A stretch of 64,000 nt of DNA from contig NZ_LR134336.1 of the NCBI RefSeq assembly GCF_900637025.1, positions 1,256,001-1,320,000 of the forward strand, read 5' to 3'. The notes beneath the pieces were generated by a model, which had not been told where the DNA came from, ran no database searches, and saw only the letters and a list, made by a program, of their open reading frames with translations. Source of the DNA: Streptococcus oralis ATCC 35037 (lineage in GTDB: Bacteria > Bacillota > Bacilli > Lactobacillales > Streptococcaceae). Below are positions 34,501 to 43,754 of this stretch, one piece after another (the stretch's first letter is position 1; every line of letters starts with the position of its first letter). Made by a program: the position numbers and the translations under genes.

Positions 34501-36216
34501 TTATATCACTTCCAACTCATACAAGCCTCTGACCGCGTTACAGCCATAGATAGTTTCCGCTTGGTCCAAGTCTGGCACAGTCAAGACTTTTTCCTCTACT
34601 TGTCCTGTTTCCAGCAAATGCTGACGGTAAATTCCTGGCAAAATTCCAAGTCTGATAGGCGGTGTGTAGAGTTTACCATTAATTTTTAAGACCAGATTTC
34701 CAATAGAGGTCTCAAGTAGTTCTCCTGACTTATTGTGGTAAATCTTCTCTTGCTCTCCTAGACTTAAATGTGGTCTATTAGTTGTTTTAAAGTAGGTAAA
34801 GGATTGATTCAAATCTGTTTCTTGCAGACAAAGCTTAGCTTTGCAGAAACTTGGACTGAGGGGTGCTAAGAGTTGGCGACTGAGTTCAATCTCTCCAGAC
34901 TTGCTGAGGGTAATTCGCAAACGGTAGTCTTGATTAGCATCACAAACTTGGCACTCTTCCTCTATCCTTTGTCTCAGGTCTTCCGGATTAAAAGGATAGG
35001 CAAAATAACGACTCGCCTTTGTCAATCTTTCCAGATGTTGATCTTCAAACAACAAGTTTTTCTGGCTGATTTTCCCAGTCGTAATCAGTTGGAAACATGC
35101 TTGTTTACGATAGAGAACAGCCGCCTTTTGATGAACCTCTCGGTATTCAGATTCCCAAGTACTATCCCAAGTAATCCCTCCGCCAACCCCATAAATGGCT
35201 TGTCCCTTGTAGAGTTGAATGGTCCGAATGGCGACATTGAAAATCCGTCGTCCATTTGGAAGCAAGAGACCAATCGTTCCGCAGTAGACTCCACGCGGTT
35301 GAGGCTCCAAGTTCTTGATGATTTCCATGGTCGCAATTTTGGGAGCTCCCGTTATGGATCCACAAGGAAAGAGGGAGCGAAAAATGGCAACCAAGTCCAC
35401 ATCCGGTCGCAACTGACTCTTGATAGTTGAAGTCATCTGCCAAACTGTAGAATACTGCTCTACTTGGCATAAACGCTCCACATGCTCACTACCAACTTCA
35501 GAAATACGGTTCATGTCATTTCGCAAGAGATCCACAATCATCATATTTTCAGAGCGATTTTTAGGATCCTGTTCTAGCCAACTAGCTTGGGCAAGGTCTT
35601 CTTGGTCAGTCACTCCCCGCTGGGTTGTTCCCTTCATTGGACGAGTCGTTAATTCTCGGTCATTTTGCTCAAAAAAGAGTTCTGGACTCATGGAAATCAC
35701 TGCCATCTCATCATGTTCAACATAGGCATTGTAACCCGCCTCCTGTTCTACCACCATGCGATTGTAGATGGCAAAAGGATTGGCACTTAGGTCTTGCTTG
35801 AGTTGGACAGTGTAATTTACCTGATAGGTGTCCCCCTGACGCAAATGATGGTGAATCTGGGAAATAGCTTTTTCATAGTCCTCTGCAGACGTCACTTCCT
35901 GCCAATTTGAAGGCAGATCTACTTCCTCATAAGTCAGAGGAATAGGGGATGTTTCCACCCTATCGTGAACGGTAAAATATAGCAGATACTCTGCCAGTAA
36001 AGGAGCCTTATGAACTGCTAATTTCTCCTCAAATGCAGGTGCAGCCTCGTAACTGACATAGCCCACCACATAATATCCTTGTTCTTGGTAGCTTTCCACC
36101 TGAGCCAGCAAGTCTGCCACTTCTGCTAAATCTCTCGTTTTTAACTCTTTAATCGGCTGGGTAAAGATGTATCTCATCCCCAAAGCCCTAAAATCAATCA
36201 CTGTTTTTCTATGCAT
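34501..36216 (-). CDS. pabB: PabB-PabC fusion: aminodeoxychorismate synthase component I plus lyase
   Basis: A 571-residue enzyme for p-aminobenzoate (folate) synthesis. Residues about 85-370 are the chorismate-binding domain (MSPELFFE, RPMKGTTQRG, RSENMMIVDLLRNDM, GSITGAPK, GGGITWDS). Residues about 385-571 form a PabC-type class IV PLP domain (NLLFEDQHLERL, LSLGEQEKIYHNKSG, GNLVL, GCNAVRG). The fusion covers both steps after amidotransfer. The chosen ATG has no ribosome site but a -10 (TATACT, 36223-36228) only six bases upstream. An internal ATG at 36177 with AGGG is an alternative. Confidence 0.9.
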   Translation of the reverse strand: MHRKTVIDFRALGMRYIFTQPIKELKTRDLAEVADLLAQVESYQEQGYYVVGYVSYEAAPAFEEKLAVHKAPLLAEYLLYFTVHDRVETSPIPLTYEEVDLPSNWQEVTSAEDYEKAISQIHHHLRQGDTYQVNYTVQLKQDLSANPFAIYNRMVVEQEAGYNAYVEHDEMAVISMSPELFFEQNDRELTTRPMKGTTQRGVTDQEDLAQASWLEQDPKNRSENMMIVDLLRNDMNRISEVGSEHVERLCQVEQYSTVWQMTSTIKSQLRPDVDLVAIFRSLFPCGSITGAPKIATMEIIKNLEPQPRGVYCGTIGLLLPNGRRIFNVAIRTIQLYKGQAIYGVGGGITWDSTWESEYREVHQKAAVLYRKQACFQLITTGKISQKNLLFEDQHLERLTKASRYFAYPFNPEDLRQRIEEECQVCDANQDYRLRITLSKSGEIELSRQLLAPLSPSFCKAKLCLQETDLNQSFTYFKTTNRPHLSLGEQEKIYHNKSGELLETSIGNLVLKINGKLYTPPIRLGILPGIYRQHLLETGQVEEKVLTVPDLDQAETIYGCNAVRGLYELEVI

Positions 36217-36406
36217 ATCTTAAGTATAGCACAAAAAAGCCAACCTAGAACAGCTAAATCCAGCTTTGTTTACTGATTTCTATAACGAAAAAAATTCTCT
36301 ACCTTACTTTTTCTACTTTTGGCAATTCTCCATCAGATAGCACCCCTTCTTCTTGTAAAAACTGGTCTTATTTGGAGCACTTTACACAAAAATACAACAA
36401 AAAAGA

Positions 36407-36450
36407 ACAGAGGAAGTCATGGTATCTATACCATTTTTCCTCTGTCTTTT
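36407..36450. terminator. Terminator downstream of the TIGR01440 gene
   Basis: Outer stem ACAGAGGAA / TTCCTCTGT and inner stem TGGTAT / ATACCA form a long hairpin with A/T tracts on both sides. No gene occurs in 36217-36478; the zmpB gene that I recall at this spot in some pneumococci is absent. Confidence 0.75.
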
Positions 36451-36478
36451 GCTTTTCTTCTGTTACTATAGAATGATT

Positions 36479-37042
36479 TTATGACTTTCTGATAGAGTCT
36501 TCTGGATACTGCGCACGCGCACCTCCGATTAGTTTGGGACGACTTGCAAGAGCCGTTACATGGGCATGCCCAATTTCTCTCAAAAGAGGGCGAATTGGAA
36601 CCTGAACATGCTTGACATGCATGCCAATCGCAGTATCTCCGATATCCAATCCAGCATGGGCCTTGATAAATTCAACCTCAACTGGATCCCGCATAAACTT
36701 GAAGGCTGCCAACTGACCCGAACCTCCTGCATGAAGTGTAGGAAGGACACTGACGATTTCCAGACCAAACTGCTCTGCCACCTGACGTTCAACGACGAGG
36801 GCTCGATTGACATGTTCACAACCTTGAACAGCTAGATGAATTCCTTTTTTCTCTAGGATATCTAGAATGGTCTTCACAATGATTTCCCCAATTTCTTGAC
36901 TGGATTCCTTGCCAATCTGACCACCTATCACTTCACTAGAAGAAAGGCCCAAAACAAAGATGGCTCCTTGCTTCAAATTAGCCTTGTCTATTACATCTTC
37001 TACAATCTGGCTTGTTGCTCTTTGAATGTCTTTTTCCTTCAT
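36479..37042 (-). CDS. TIGR01440 (DUF436) family protein
   Basis: A 187-residue soluble protein of a conserved family without settled function. Segments [36 protein letters not shown] and [20 protein letters not shown] are recognisable. The ATG at 37042 is chosen because AGAGGT lies upstream; an in-frame GTG at 37063 has none. It sits between the histidine kinase and pabB genes. Confidence 0.85.
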   Translation of the reverse strand: MKEKDIQRATSQIVEDVIDKANLKQGAIFVLGLSSSEVIGGQIGKESSQEIGEIIVKTILDILEKKGIHLAVQGCEHVNRALVVERQVAEQFGLEIVSVLPTLHAGGSGQLAAFKFMRDPVEVEFIKAHAGLDIGDTAIGMHVKHVQVPIRPLLREIGHAHVTALASRPKLIGGARAQYPEDSIRKS

Positions 37043-37129
37043 ACTTGATACCTCTTTTGTCACTATCTATCATATCTTTTTTTACTGATTTTATCAAGGC
37101 CAACTAATCATTCTGAATTTTAAAAGCAA

Positions 37130-37153
37130 AACTCCCAGAATTGACCGGGAGTT
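37130..37153 (-). terminator. Terminator overlapping the histidine kinase stop codon
   Basis: Stem AACTCCC / GGGAGTT with a 10-base loop and T residues beyond. The TAA of the kinase gene (37152-37154) is the base of the first arm. Confidence 0.75.
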
Positions 37154-38843
37154 AGCTAGTTTCTATTCTATTTATGTATATTTCAACCGTCGTTCCTTTG
37201 TCAGGTGCAGAATTGATCTTCATCTGGTAATTGTCTCCAAAATGAAGTTTGAGTCGTTGGTCAACATTTTGTAGACCAACTCCCCCACGTTTGAGCTGAC
37301 TTTGACTGCTATCGCTAGTAGCTTGGAAACCAACGCCATCATCCTCAATGCGGATGACAAGCCCTGTATCCTGTCTCTGAACAGAAACTTTAATATGGCC
37401 CTGACCTTCCTTCTCCTTAATACCATGGTAAAGGGCATTTTCCACAAGAGGTTGCAACACCAACTTGGGTAAGACTAGGTTACCAAAAGCAGGATCTTCA
37501 GCAATCTCATACTCCAGCTTTTCACCATAGCGTTGTTTCTGGATAAAGAGGTACTGGCGGACATGATTGATTTCATCAGAAAGAGAAATCAAATCCTTTC
37601 CTTGATTGAGCGCCAAGCGGAAATAGGTTGCCAAGGACTTGGTCACCTGAACCACTCGCTGACTATCCTGAAACTCAGCCATCCAGATGATAGTGTCCAA
37701 AGTATTATAGAGGAAATGGGGGTTAATCTGGCTCGACAATGCTTGAAGTTCATACTGCCGGGTCGCTTCTTCCTGCCTGCGCACATCTGCCATCAACTGG
37801 TCAATCTGATCCAACATGGCATTAAACTGGCGAGTCACTTCTCTCAGTTCATAGGCGCCAGCTTCCTTAGCACGCAGATTTTGTGTACCAGAAGCAATTT
37901 CCAGCATGGTTTCTCTTAGATCCTTCAAAGGGGCAATCCAGCGTTTGAGACTGAGCCAAACCAAGCAGAGACAGGCAAGAAGAGATAAGGCACTAGCACC
38001 AAGCAAGGTCCACATGAGTTGACTCCGAACCTGGTCTAACTTCTCCAACGAAGACACGCCTATAACCGTCCAATCTGTTCCTGCAATCTTTTCCTGACTG
38101 ACGTATGATTGATGGTCCAGCGTATAGCCCTGCCCCGTATCGATGTAGGGTTTCATGGCCTCCATTTCACTCGCTGAGCTATAGACAGTACGTTTAGGAT
38201 GGTAGACAAATTCATGGTTTTCATTGATGATAAAGGCAAACCCCTGCTGACCCAACTGGAGTTGGTTGAGATAGGCTTCCAGAGTTTCGTAGGAAATATC
38301 CAAACGAAGTACGCCAAGATTGGCCCCCTCTGCATCAACAAGTTCTTGAGTGACAGAAATAACCCACTGACTATCTGATTTACGAGCTGGGGTTAAAACT
38401 GGCTTAGCTCCCTGATGAATAGCCTTTTGGTACCAATCCTCAGCCATCATATCTGAGGAAGTTTTCATCTGCACACTATCATCTGTAGAAATAACCTGAC
38501 CGGATTTGGTGACCAGTACCACCGTTTTCAAGTCCTGGTCTGCCTTTAAGATCGTCAAAAACAGATCTCGGATTCCCTTGGCTTGGTCTTGGTTAGGATT
38601 CTCAGCATAGGCTAAGACATCCTTCTGCTGGGTCAAACTGGTAGAGGTAGTTTCTAATTTTTTGATATATGACTGAATAAAGTGGCTAGTTTGGCTGATA
38701 GTTGTTTGGCTATTGCCCTCAATAGTGGCCTCAATGGCTGATGAACTAGATTGATAATAGAAAGTCCCAACCAGAGCTAGGAGAATGAGAAAGACCAGAA
38801 AGATGGAAATAACCATTCTGACTAAGAGAGAAGAACGCTTCAT
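37152..38843 (-). CDS. Membrane sensor histidine kinase, LytS/YesM type (zmpS-like)
   Basis: A 563-residue kinase. Transmembrane helices at about 10-30 and 278-300 flank an extracellular double-Cache-like sensor domain (WYQKAIHQG, DISYETLEAYLNQLQ). A HAMP segment follows. The phosphoacceptor His is in SSQINPHFLYNTLDTI near 375, and the ATP domain has VENALYHGI, DDGVGF and GVGLQNVDQRL. Its start overlaps the response regulator stop as ATGA. By context with the msrAB operon and pabB it corresponds to the pneumococcal two-component system named zmpRS, but no zmpB is present here. Ligand unknown. Confidence 0.88.
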   Translation of the reverse strand: MKRSSLLVRMVISIFLVFLILLALVGTFYYQSSSSAIEATIEGNSQTTISQTSHFIQSYIKKLETTSTSLTQQKDVLAYAENPNQDQAKGIRDLFLTILKADQDLKTVVLVTKSGQVISTDDSVQMKTSSDMMAEDWYQKAIHQGAKPVLTPARKSDSQWVISVTQELVDAEGANLGVLRLDISYETLEAYLNQLQLGQQGFAFIINENHEFVYHPKRTVYSSASEMEAMKPYIDTGQGYTLDHQSYVSQEKIAGTDWTVIGVSSLEKLDQVRSQLMWTLLGASALSLLACLCLVWLSLKRWIAPLKDLRETMLEIASGTQNLRAKEAGAYELREVTRQFNAMLDQIDQLMADVRRQEEATRQYELQALSSQINPHFLYNTLDTIIWMAEFQDSQRVVQVTKSLATYFRLALNQGKDLISLSDEINHVRQYLFIQKQRYGEKLEYEIAEDPAFGNLVLPKLVLQPLVENALYHGIKEKEGQGHIKVSVQRQDTGLVIRIEDDGVGFQATSDSSQSQLKRGGVGLQNVDQRLKLHFGDNYQMKINSAPDKGTTVEIYINRIETS

Positions 38844-39577
38844 CGGCCTTCTCCCTTCTTAAACTGACGAGGTGTCACACCTGCAATCTGTTTAAAACGT
38901 TGAGTAAAATAGTTCATATCTTCAAAACCAACCTTTTCGGCTATCTCATAAATCTTTAAATCTGTGGTCAGAAGCAAGAGCTTGGCCTGTTTGACACGCT
39001 CTCTCACCAGATAATCCTGAAAAGGCAAGCCCAACTCTTTCTTAATTAAGGAACTCAGATAAGTCGGACTAAAACCTAGGTCACTGGCCAAAGACTTCAA
39101 ACTAAACTGACTGTCAGCTAGATGGGACTGGATTTTCTGAGCAATATTTCCCTCAAACTTATCGGTTAATAAATCTTGTAACTGCTCTTCTTTTTCTTCC
39201 TTGTCTAGTTTTTGCTTGATTTTCCCTAACATTTTCTCAATATCCTGACGCGAAAAGGGCTTGAGCAAGTAGTCATCTACACCGAGTTTGACAGCAGACA
39301 AGGCGTAATCAAAATAATCGTAACCTGTCAAAAATACCAGATGCACCTGAGGATAGGTTTCTCGTACCAGACTGGCCAACTGGATGCCATTTAGCTGAGG
39401 CATATTGATATCAGTTAAAATGATATCTGGCACCTGCTTTTGGATCAAGTCCCAAGCCTGCCTTCCATTTTCGGCCTGACCGATGATTTCCATATCGTAG
39501 GCTGCTACATTGACCAACTTGGTCAAGCCTTGTCTTACTAGATATTCATCCTCTACGATTAAGATTGTGTAGGTCAT
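38840..39577 (-). CDS. AraC-type response regulator, YesN family (zmpR-like)
   Basis: A 245-residue regulator. The receiver domain has phosphorylation Asp in IILTDINMPQLNG (near 55) and Lys in DYLLKPFSRQD. The AraC/XylS double helix-turn-helix occupies the C-terminus (SLASDLGFSPTYLSSLIKKE; IAEKVGFEDMNYFTQRFKQ). The ATG at 39577 follows AAAGGAGCAGAGC; an in-frame GTG at 39595 is disfavoured. It pairs with the downstream kinase. Confidence 0.9.
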   Translation of the reverse strand: MTYTILIVEDEYLVRQGLTKLVNVAAYDMEIIGQAENGRQAWDLIQKQVPDIILTDINMPQLNGIQLASLVRETYPQVHLVFLTGYDYFDYALSAVKLGVDDYLLKPFSRQDIEKMLGKIKQKLDKEEKEEQLQDLLTDKFEGNIAQKIQSHLADSQFSLKSLASDLGFSPTYLSSLIKKELGLPFQDYLVRERVKQAKLLLLTTDLKIYEIAEKVGFEDMNYFTQRFKQIAGVTPRQFKKGEGR

Positions 39578-39647
39578 GCTCTGCTCCTTTGTCACTTACT
39601 AGTATCAGTATAGCAAAATTCTCCACTAACTGCTTAGGAAAGACTTC

Positions 39648-40760
39648 TTAATCGACATAATCTAGTAAATAGGCATAGCCTTTTTCTTCCATTTGGTCTT
39701 TGGGAATAAATCGGATAGAAAGACTATTGATACAGTAGCGCAAGCCACCCTTGTCCTGAGGCCCATCTGTAAAGACATGGCCAAGGTGAGAATCTCCAAC
39801 TCGACTTCTCACTTCCATGCGCGTCATATTGTAAGACTTATCTTCCTTGTAAGTGACAACATCTGGACTAATTGGTTGGGTGAAACTAGGCCAGCCACAA
39901 CCAGACTCAAACTTGTCTTTTGATGAAAAGAGGGGTTCGCCAGTTGCCACATCCACATAGATACCAGATTCGAATTTATCCCAGTAGCGGTTTGAAAAAG
40001 CTCGTTCTGTTTGATTTTTCTGGGTAACTGCGTACTCCTCAGGTGACAAGGTCTTTTTCAATTCTTCATCGCTTGGTTTAGGATATTTGCTGGCATCAAT
40101 GACGGGATAGGCAGCTTGATTGACATTTATATGACAGTAGCCATTTGGATTTTTCTTGAGATAGTCTTGGTGATAATCCTCCGCCACCACAAAATTCTTC
40201 AAGTTTTCCTTTTCAACTGCCAGAGGTTGGTCATATTTCTTAGCAACTTCATCAAAGACTTGGTTGATTACCTCCAAATCCTTGTCATCTGTGTAATAAA
40301 CGCCAGTACGATACTGGGTTCCCACATCATTTCCTTGTTTATTTTTGCTGGTTGGATTGATAATGCGGAAGTAATGAAGCAGGATCTCCTTGAGGGAAAT
40401 TTGATTGGCGTCGTAAGTGACATGGACGGTTTCCGCATGACCTGTTTGGTTAATCAATTCGTACTTGGTTGTTTCCCCTCTACCGTTTGCATAGCCAGAA
40501 ACGGCATCTGTCACTCCAGGCACGCGTGAGAAGTATTCCTCCACTCCCCAGAAACATCCTCCAGCTAGATAAATTTCGTGCAAGTCTGCGTCTTTACTCA
40601 CTTCTGTTTTTTTCACTGTTTTTCCTCCTTGGCTAACTGACGCTTTCTCAATTTGCGAGCTGTCTGTCTGCCCTGCATTTCGCATCAATAGAAAATAGAA
40701 ACCGGTTAGGACTAGGAGAATGACCCCTGCCAAGACAAAAAGTTTTACTTTATCATTCAT
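39648..40760 (-). CDS. msrAB: Membrane-anchored methionine sulfoxide reductase MsrAB
   Basis: A 370-residue bifunctional enzyme outside the membrane. N-terminal helix at 7-27, MsrA with catalytic Cys in [13 protein letters not shown] near 68, then MsrB with GCGWPSF (near 292) and catalytic Cys in [11 protein letters not shown] near 338. It repairs both sulfoxide stereoisomers in surface proteins and takes electrons from the thioredoxin-like lipoprotein encoded 10 bases upstream. Confidence 0.95.
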   Translation of the reverse strand: MNDKVKLFVLAGVILLVLTGFYFLLMRNAGQTDSSQIEKASVSQGGKTVKKTEVSKDADLHEIYLAGGCFWGVEEYFSRVPGVTDAVSGYANGRGETTKYELINQTGHAETVHVTYDANQISLKEILLHYFRIINPTSKNKQGNDVGTQYRTGVYYTDDKDLEVINQVFDEVAKKYDQPLAVEKENLKNFVVAEDYHQDYLKKNPNGYCHINVNQAAYPVIDASKYPKPSDEELKKTLSPEEYAVTQKNQTERAFSNRYWDKFESGIYVDVATGEPLFSSKDKFESGCGWPSFTQPISPDVVTYKEDKSYNMTRMEVRSRVGDSHLGHVFTDGPQDKGGLRYCINSLSIRFIPKDQMEEKGYAYLLDYVD

Positions 40761-40769
40761 AGCCTTTCT

Positions 40770-41333
40770 CTACCCCATTTCTTTCAATTCTTTTAAAATC
40801 ATTTCCTTATCCATAAAACCTGGTTGCGTTTTGACCAGCTTGCCTTCCTTGTCTATAAAGGCTTGAGTCGGATAAGAACGGACACCATAACTTTCCAAGA
40901 GTTTACCTGATGGATCAATTAAAACTGGAAAATTTTTATAATCCAATCCCTTGTACCAATTCTTAAAGTCCGCTTCAGATTGCTCCCCCTTGTGTCCAGG
41001 AGACACCACTGTCAAGACCACATAGTCATCACCAGCATCCTTAGCGATTTCATCCGTATCTGGAAGGCTGGCTAGACAGATGGAACACCAAGAAGCCCAG
41101 AATTTAAGATAGACTTTCTTGCCCTTGTAATCAGACAAACGATAGGTCTTGCCATCTACACCTGTCAGTTCAAAATCAGCGACTTCCTGACCTTTAGTCG
41201 CAGTTTTCGAACTAACTTGTTCTGTTTTGGTTTGCTCCTTCATAGTAGACTCGTCTGCCATGTTTTTAGCCGAACAGGCTGCCAAGCAACAGATTGAGCC
41301 TACTCCAAGGAGACATGTTTGCCATTTTTTCAT
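40770..41333 (-). CDS. Thioredoxin-like lipoprotein (Etrx/TlpA type)
   Basis: A 187-residue extracytoplasmic lipoprotein: lipobox LAAC at about 16-19, thioredoxin fold with redox pair in WASWCSICLASLP near 84, and cis-Pro in SYPTQAF. It passes electrons from CcdA to MsrAB. The ATG at 41333 follows GAGGAAAAAGAA; an ATG 21 bases upstream lacks a site. It overlaps the ccdA region only at its signal for coupling. Confidence 0.92.
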   Translation of the reverse strand: MKKWQTCLLGVGSICCLAACSAKNMADESTMKEQTKTEQVSSKTATKGQEVADFELTGVDGKTYRLSDYKGKKVYLKFWASWCSICLASLPDTDEIAKDAGDDYVVLTVVSPGHKGEQSEADFKNWYKGLDYKNFPVLIDPSGKLLESYGVRSYPTQAFIDKEGKLVKTQPGFMDKEMILKELKEMG

Positions 41334-41346
41334 TTCTTTTTCCTCT

Positions 41347-42057
41347 CTATTCAAATAATGTAGTCAAAATGGAAGCATTTCCCAAAAGAACCAAGATTCC
41401 CATCACGATAATGAGGAAACCACCTACTTTTTTGAGGGTTCCGAGATAAGGATGGAGTTTTCGGAAATGTTTCAAAACATAGCTAGAGGCAAGAGCTAGA
41501 ACCAAAAATGGTAGCGCCAAACCCAGCGTGTAAACCAACATGAGACCAGCACCCTGCAAAGCTCCTGAACCACCTGAAGCCGCCAAGGCCAAAACAGAGC
41601 CCAGAACTGGCCCCACACATGGCGTCCAAGCAAAACTAAAGGTCAACCCCAGTAAAAATGCCTGACTATAGCCGTTACCCTTTTGCCCCTGTCTCTTTAA
41701 TTGTAGTCTTCTTTCCTTGTAAAGCCCCTGCAAATGTAGGACTTCCATCTGGTGTAAGCCCAAGAGAATGATAATCGCACCTGTCACATACTGAAACCAG
41801 GAAGCATAAAGCAAATTGCCTAAAAAACCAGCTCCATAACCCAGTAAGATAAAGATAAAAGAAATCCCCGCTATAAAGGCCAAAGTTCGCAATAAACTAA
41901 CAAGTGAGATTGAAAATTTTCCACTAGAAGCCTGAGCATCATTCTTATCATCCAACAAGACCCCCGCATAGACTGGCAACAAGGGTAAAATACAAGGAGA
42001 AAAGAAGGAAAGAATTCCAGCAAGAAAAACACTAATAAAAAAGATTACATTGTCCAT
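41347..42057 (-). CDS. ccdA: Cytochrome c biogenesis-type thiol transporter CcdA
   Basis: A 236-residue protein with six transmembrane segments that carries reducing equivalents across the membrane. Redox cysteines are in FFSPCILPLLPVYAG (near 22) and WTPCVGPVLG (near 139). First gene of the ccdA-etrx-msrAB operon; a TATAAT lies about 45 bases upstream on the minus strand. Confidence 0.93.
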   Translation of the reverse strand: MDNVIFFISVFLAGILSFFSPCILPLLPVYAGVLLDDKNDAQASSGKFSISLVSLLRTLAFIAGISFIFILLGYGAGFLGNLLYASWFQYVTGAIIILLGLHQMEVLHLQGLYKERRLQLKRQGQKGNGYSQAFLLGLTFSFAWTPCVGPVLGSVLALAASGGSGALQGAGLMLVYTLGLALPFLVLALASSYVLKHFRKLHPYLGTLKKVGGFLIIVMGILVLLGNASILTTLFE

Positions 42058-42173
42058 TGCCTTCCTCCATTCTTTGATTTGATAGGTCTATTATATCCCC
42101 AAAACTCCAGAAAAAACAGGGACAATGATAGGGAAAAATAGGAATTTAATCAGTTTATTTAGAAATCTGGCAC

Positions 42174-42199
42174 AAAAAAAGCCAGACAAGGTCTGACTT
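42174..42199 (-). terminator. Terminator of the GNAT gene at 42221
   Basis: Stem GTCAGAC / GTCTGGC (one G-U) followed by seven T residues on the minus strand. Confidence 0.8.
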
Positions 42200-42220
42200 T
42201 GGTAGAAACAGAAAAGAGAA

Positions 42221-42772
42221 TCACCTGTCCTCCCTACTTATCTGGTAATAAATAAGGTCCGCAACGTAGTCTTTTCTCTCCACACCATTGGCAATGGTTT
42301 TTAGATAAGACATTCCCGCTTTTTCCATCACACGGCCTGAAGCTGGGTTGAGACTGGCGTAACGAGCTCTGACTTTTTGAAAGCCTGCTTGAGTAAAACA
42401 GAAGTCTAGCACAGCTTTCAAGGCCTCTGTCATCATACCTCGGCCCCAAAAGTTTTTTCCTAAAACATACCCAATTTCACAACTTAAATCTTCCTCGTGC
42501 ATTTCAATGATGCTGATATCTCCTATCACATGCTCTGGGTTCTCTTTGAGACAAATGGCCCATTTGTAATAGTTGGGATTGGTATAGGATGCAACCCAAT
42601 TTCGAATCGAGTTCCGAGTCACCTCGACATCAGGATGAGGATCCCAAGAGACATAGATTAGATTCTCAGCAGACGAAGCCCAATTTTGAAACATGGCTTC
42701 CGCATCACTCTCCACAAATCTTCTCAAGATTAATCGGTCTGTCTGTAACATTTGCGTACCGATTGCTTTCAT
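42221..42772 (-). CDS. GNAT acetyltransferase, RimJ/RimL type
   Basis: A 183-residue N-acetyltransferase with LQTDRLILRRFVESDAEAMF at the N-terminus, GDISIIEMHEEDLSCEIGYV, and the acetyl-CoA loop FWGRGMMTEALKAV. The ATG at 42772 follows GCGAGGTAACATT. Target unknown. It is transcribed after a tandem set of hairpins downstream of nadE. Confidence 0.88.
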   Translation of the reverse strand: MKAIGTQMLQTDRLILRRFVESDAEAMFQNWASSAENLIYVSWDPHPDVEVTRNSIRNWVASYTNPNYYKWAICLKENPEHVIGDISIIEMHEEDLSCEIGYVLGKNFWGRGMMTEALKAVLDFCFTQAGFQKVRARYASLNPASGRVMEKAGMSYLKTIANGVERKDYVADLIYYQISREDR

Positions 42773-42780
42773 AATGTTAC

Positions 42781-42932
42781 CTCGCTTTCTAAGCTTAAGG
42801 CTCAAGCTAAAAAGGTCCCCCGGACCTTCCTCGCTTTCTCATTTCCAGGCTCAGGGTAAAAAGGTCCACAGGACTAACTCTCACTTTTTTATTTCAAGGT
42901 GAGAGGCTAAAAACCTCCACTGGAGGTTTTTA
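42781..42932 (-). repeat. Three tandem terminator-bearing repeat units downstream of nadE
   Basis: Three successive units of about 50-60 bases each start with a short GC stem plus CCTTTTTA or GGTTTTTA. They continue with a related spacer (TGAGCCT... and GAGAAAGCGAGG on the minus strand). Stems: ACCTCC/GGAGGT (42909-42931), GTCC/GGAC (42864-42874) and AAGGTCC/GGACCTT (42812-42828). Confidence 0.6.
42909..42931 (-). terminator. nadE terminator overlapping its stop codon
   Basis: Ten-pair stem AAAAACCTCC / GGAGGTTTTT with a 3-base loop; the nadE TAA (42930-42932) forms part of the first arm. Confidence 0.85.
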
Positions 42933-43754
42933 CTCCCAAAAGTCATCAAAGACGGTAATTGGTAGGTGGCGTTTGTGTTGGCCTTTGTGCCACCAGTTTT
43001 CGATAGTTGCTTGGGCTTCTGGACTGATGGTTTTGCCTTCAAGGTAGTCGTCAATTTCATTGTAAGTGACTCCCAAGGCTACTTCGTCTGCAAGTCCAGG
43101 TTTGTCTTCTTCTAGGTCTGCTGTTGGGATTTTTTCATAAAGAGCTGAGTCTGCACCAAGTTCCTTCAAGAGTTGTTTCCCTTGACGTTTATTGAGGCGA
43201 TAAAGTGGGAGAATATCTGCACCACCGTCACCAAACTTTGTAAAAAAGCCTGTGATATTTTCCGCAGCATGGTCTGTTCCAATGACGGCTCCGCTATGGG
43301 CACCCGCAAGGGCATATTGGGCAATCATACGACTACGAGCTTTAATATTGCCCTTGTTAAAGTCTGAAACAGGACTTCCTGTCGCTTCAACTGCAGCTGT
43401 CATAGCATCAGCTGATTCCTTGATATTCACAACCAAGCTGACATCTGGCTGGATGAAAGCAAGAGCTTTTTGAGCATCTGCTTCATCAGCTTGCACTCCA
43501 TATGGCAGGCGGACAGAAATAAATTGGTAGCTGTCATCTCCTGTCTCTGCTCGCATTTCTTCCATAGCTAATTGCGCCAAGCGCCCTGCCAAGGTTGAGT
43601 CCTGACCCCCAGAAATCCCTAGTACAAAGGTTTTAAGGAAAGGATATTTTTTCAAGTATCTCTTTAAAAAGTCAATGGAACGACGAATTTCCTCTTGGGC
43701 GTCAATCACTGGTTTGACACCTAGTTGCTGGATAATGACCTCTTGCAAACTCAT
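42930..43754 (-). CDS. nadE: NH3-dependent NAD synthetase
   Basis: A 274-residue enzyme converting deamido-NAD to NAD. PP-loop [10 protein letters not shown] near 47; [35 protein letters not shown]; and the C-terminal [13 protein letters not shown]. Translationally coupled to pncB by an ATGA overlap. Confidence 0.96.
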   Translation of the reverse strand: MSLQEVIIQQLGVKPVIDAQEEIRRSIDFLKRYLKKYPFLKTFVLGISGGQDSTLAGRLAQLAMEEMRAETGDDSYQFISVRLPYGVQADEADAQKALAFIQPDVSLVVNIKESADAMTAAVEATGSPVSDFNKGNIKARSRMIAQYALAGAHSGAVIGTDHAAENITGFFTKFGDGGADILPLYRLNKRQGKQLLKELGADSALYEKIPTADLEEDKPGLADEVALGVTYNEIDDYLEGKTISPEAQATIENWWHKGQHKRHLPITVFDDFWE

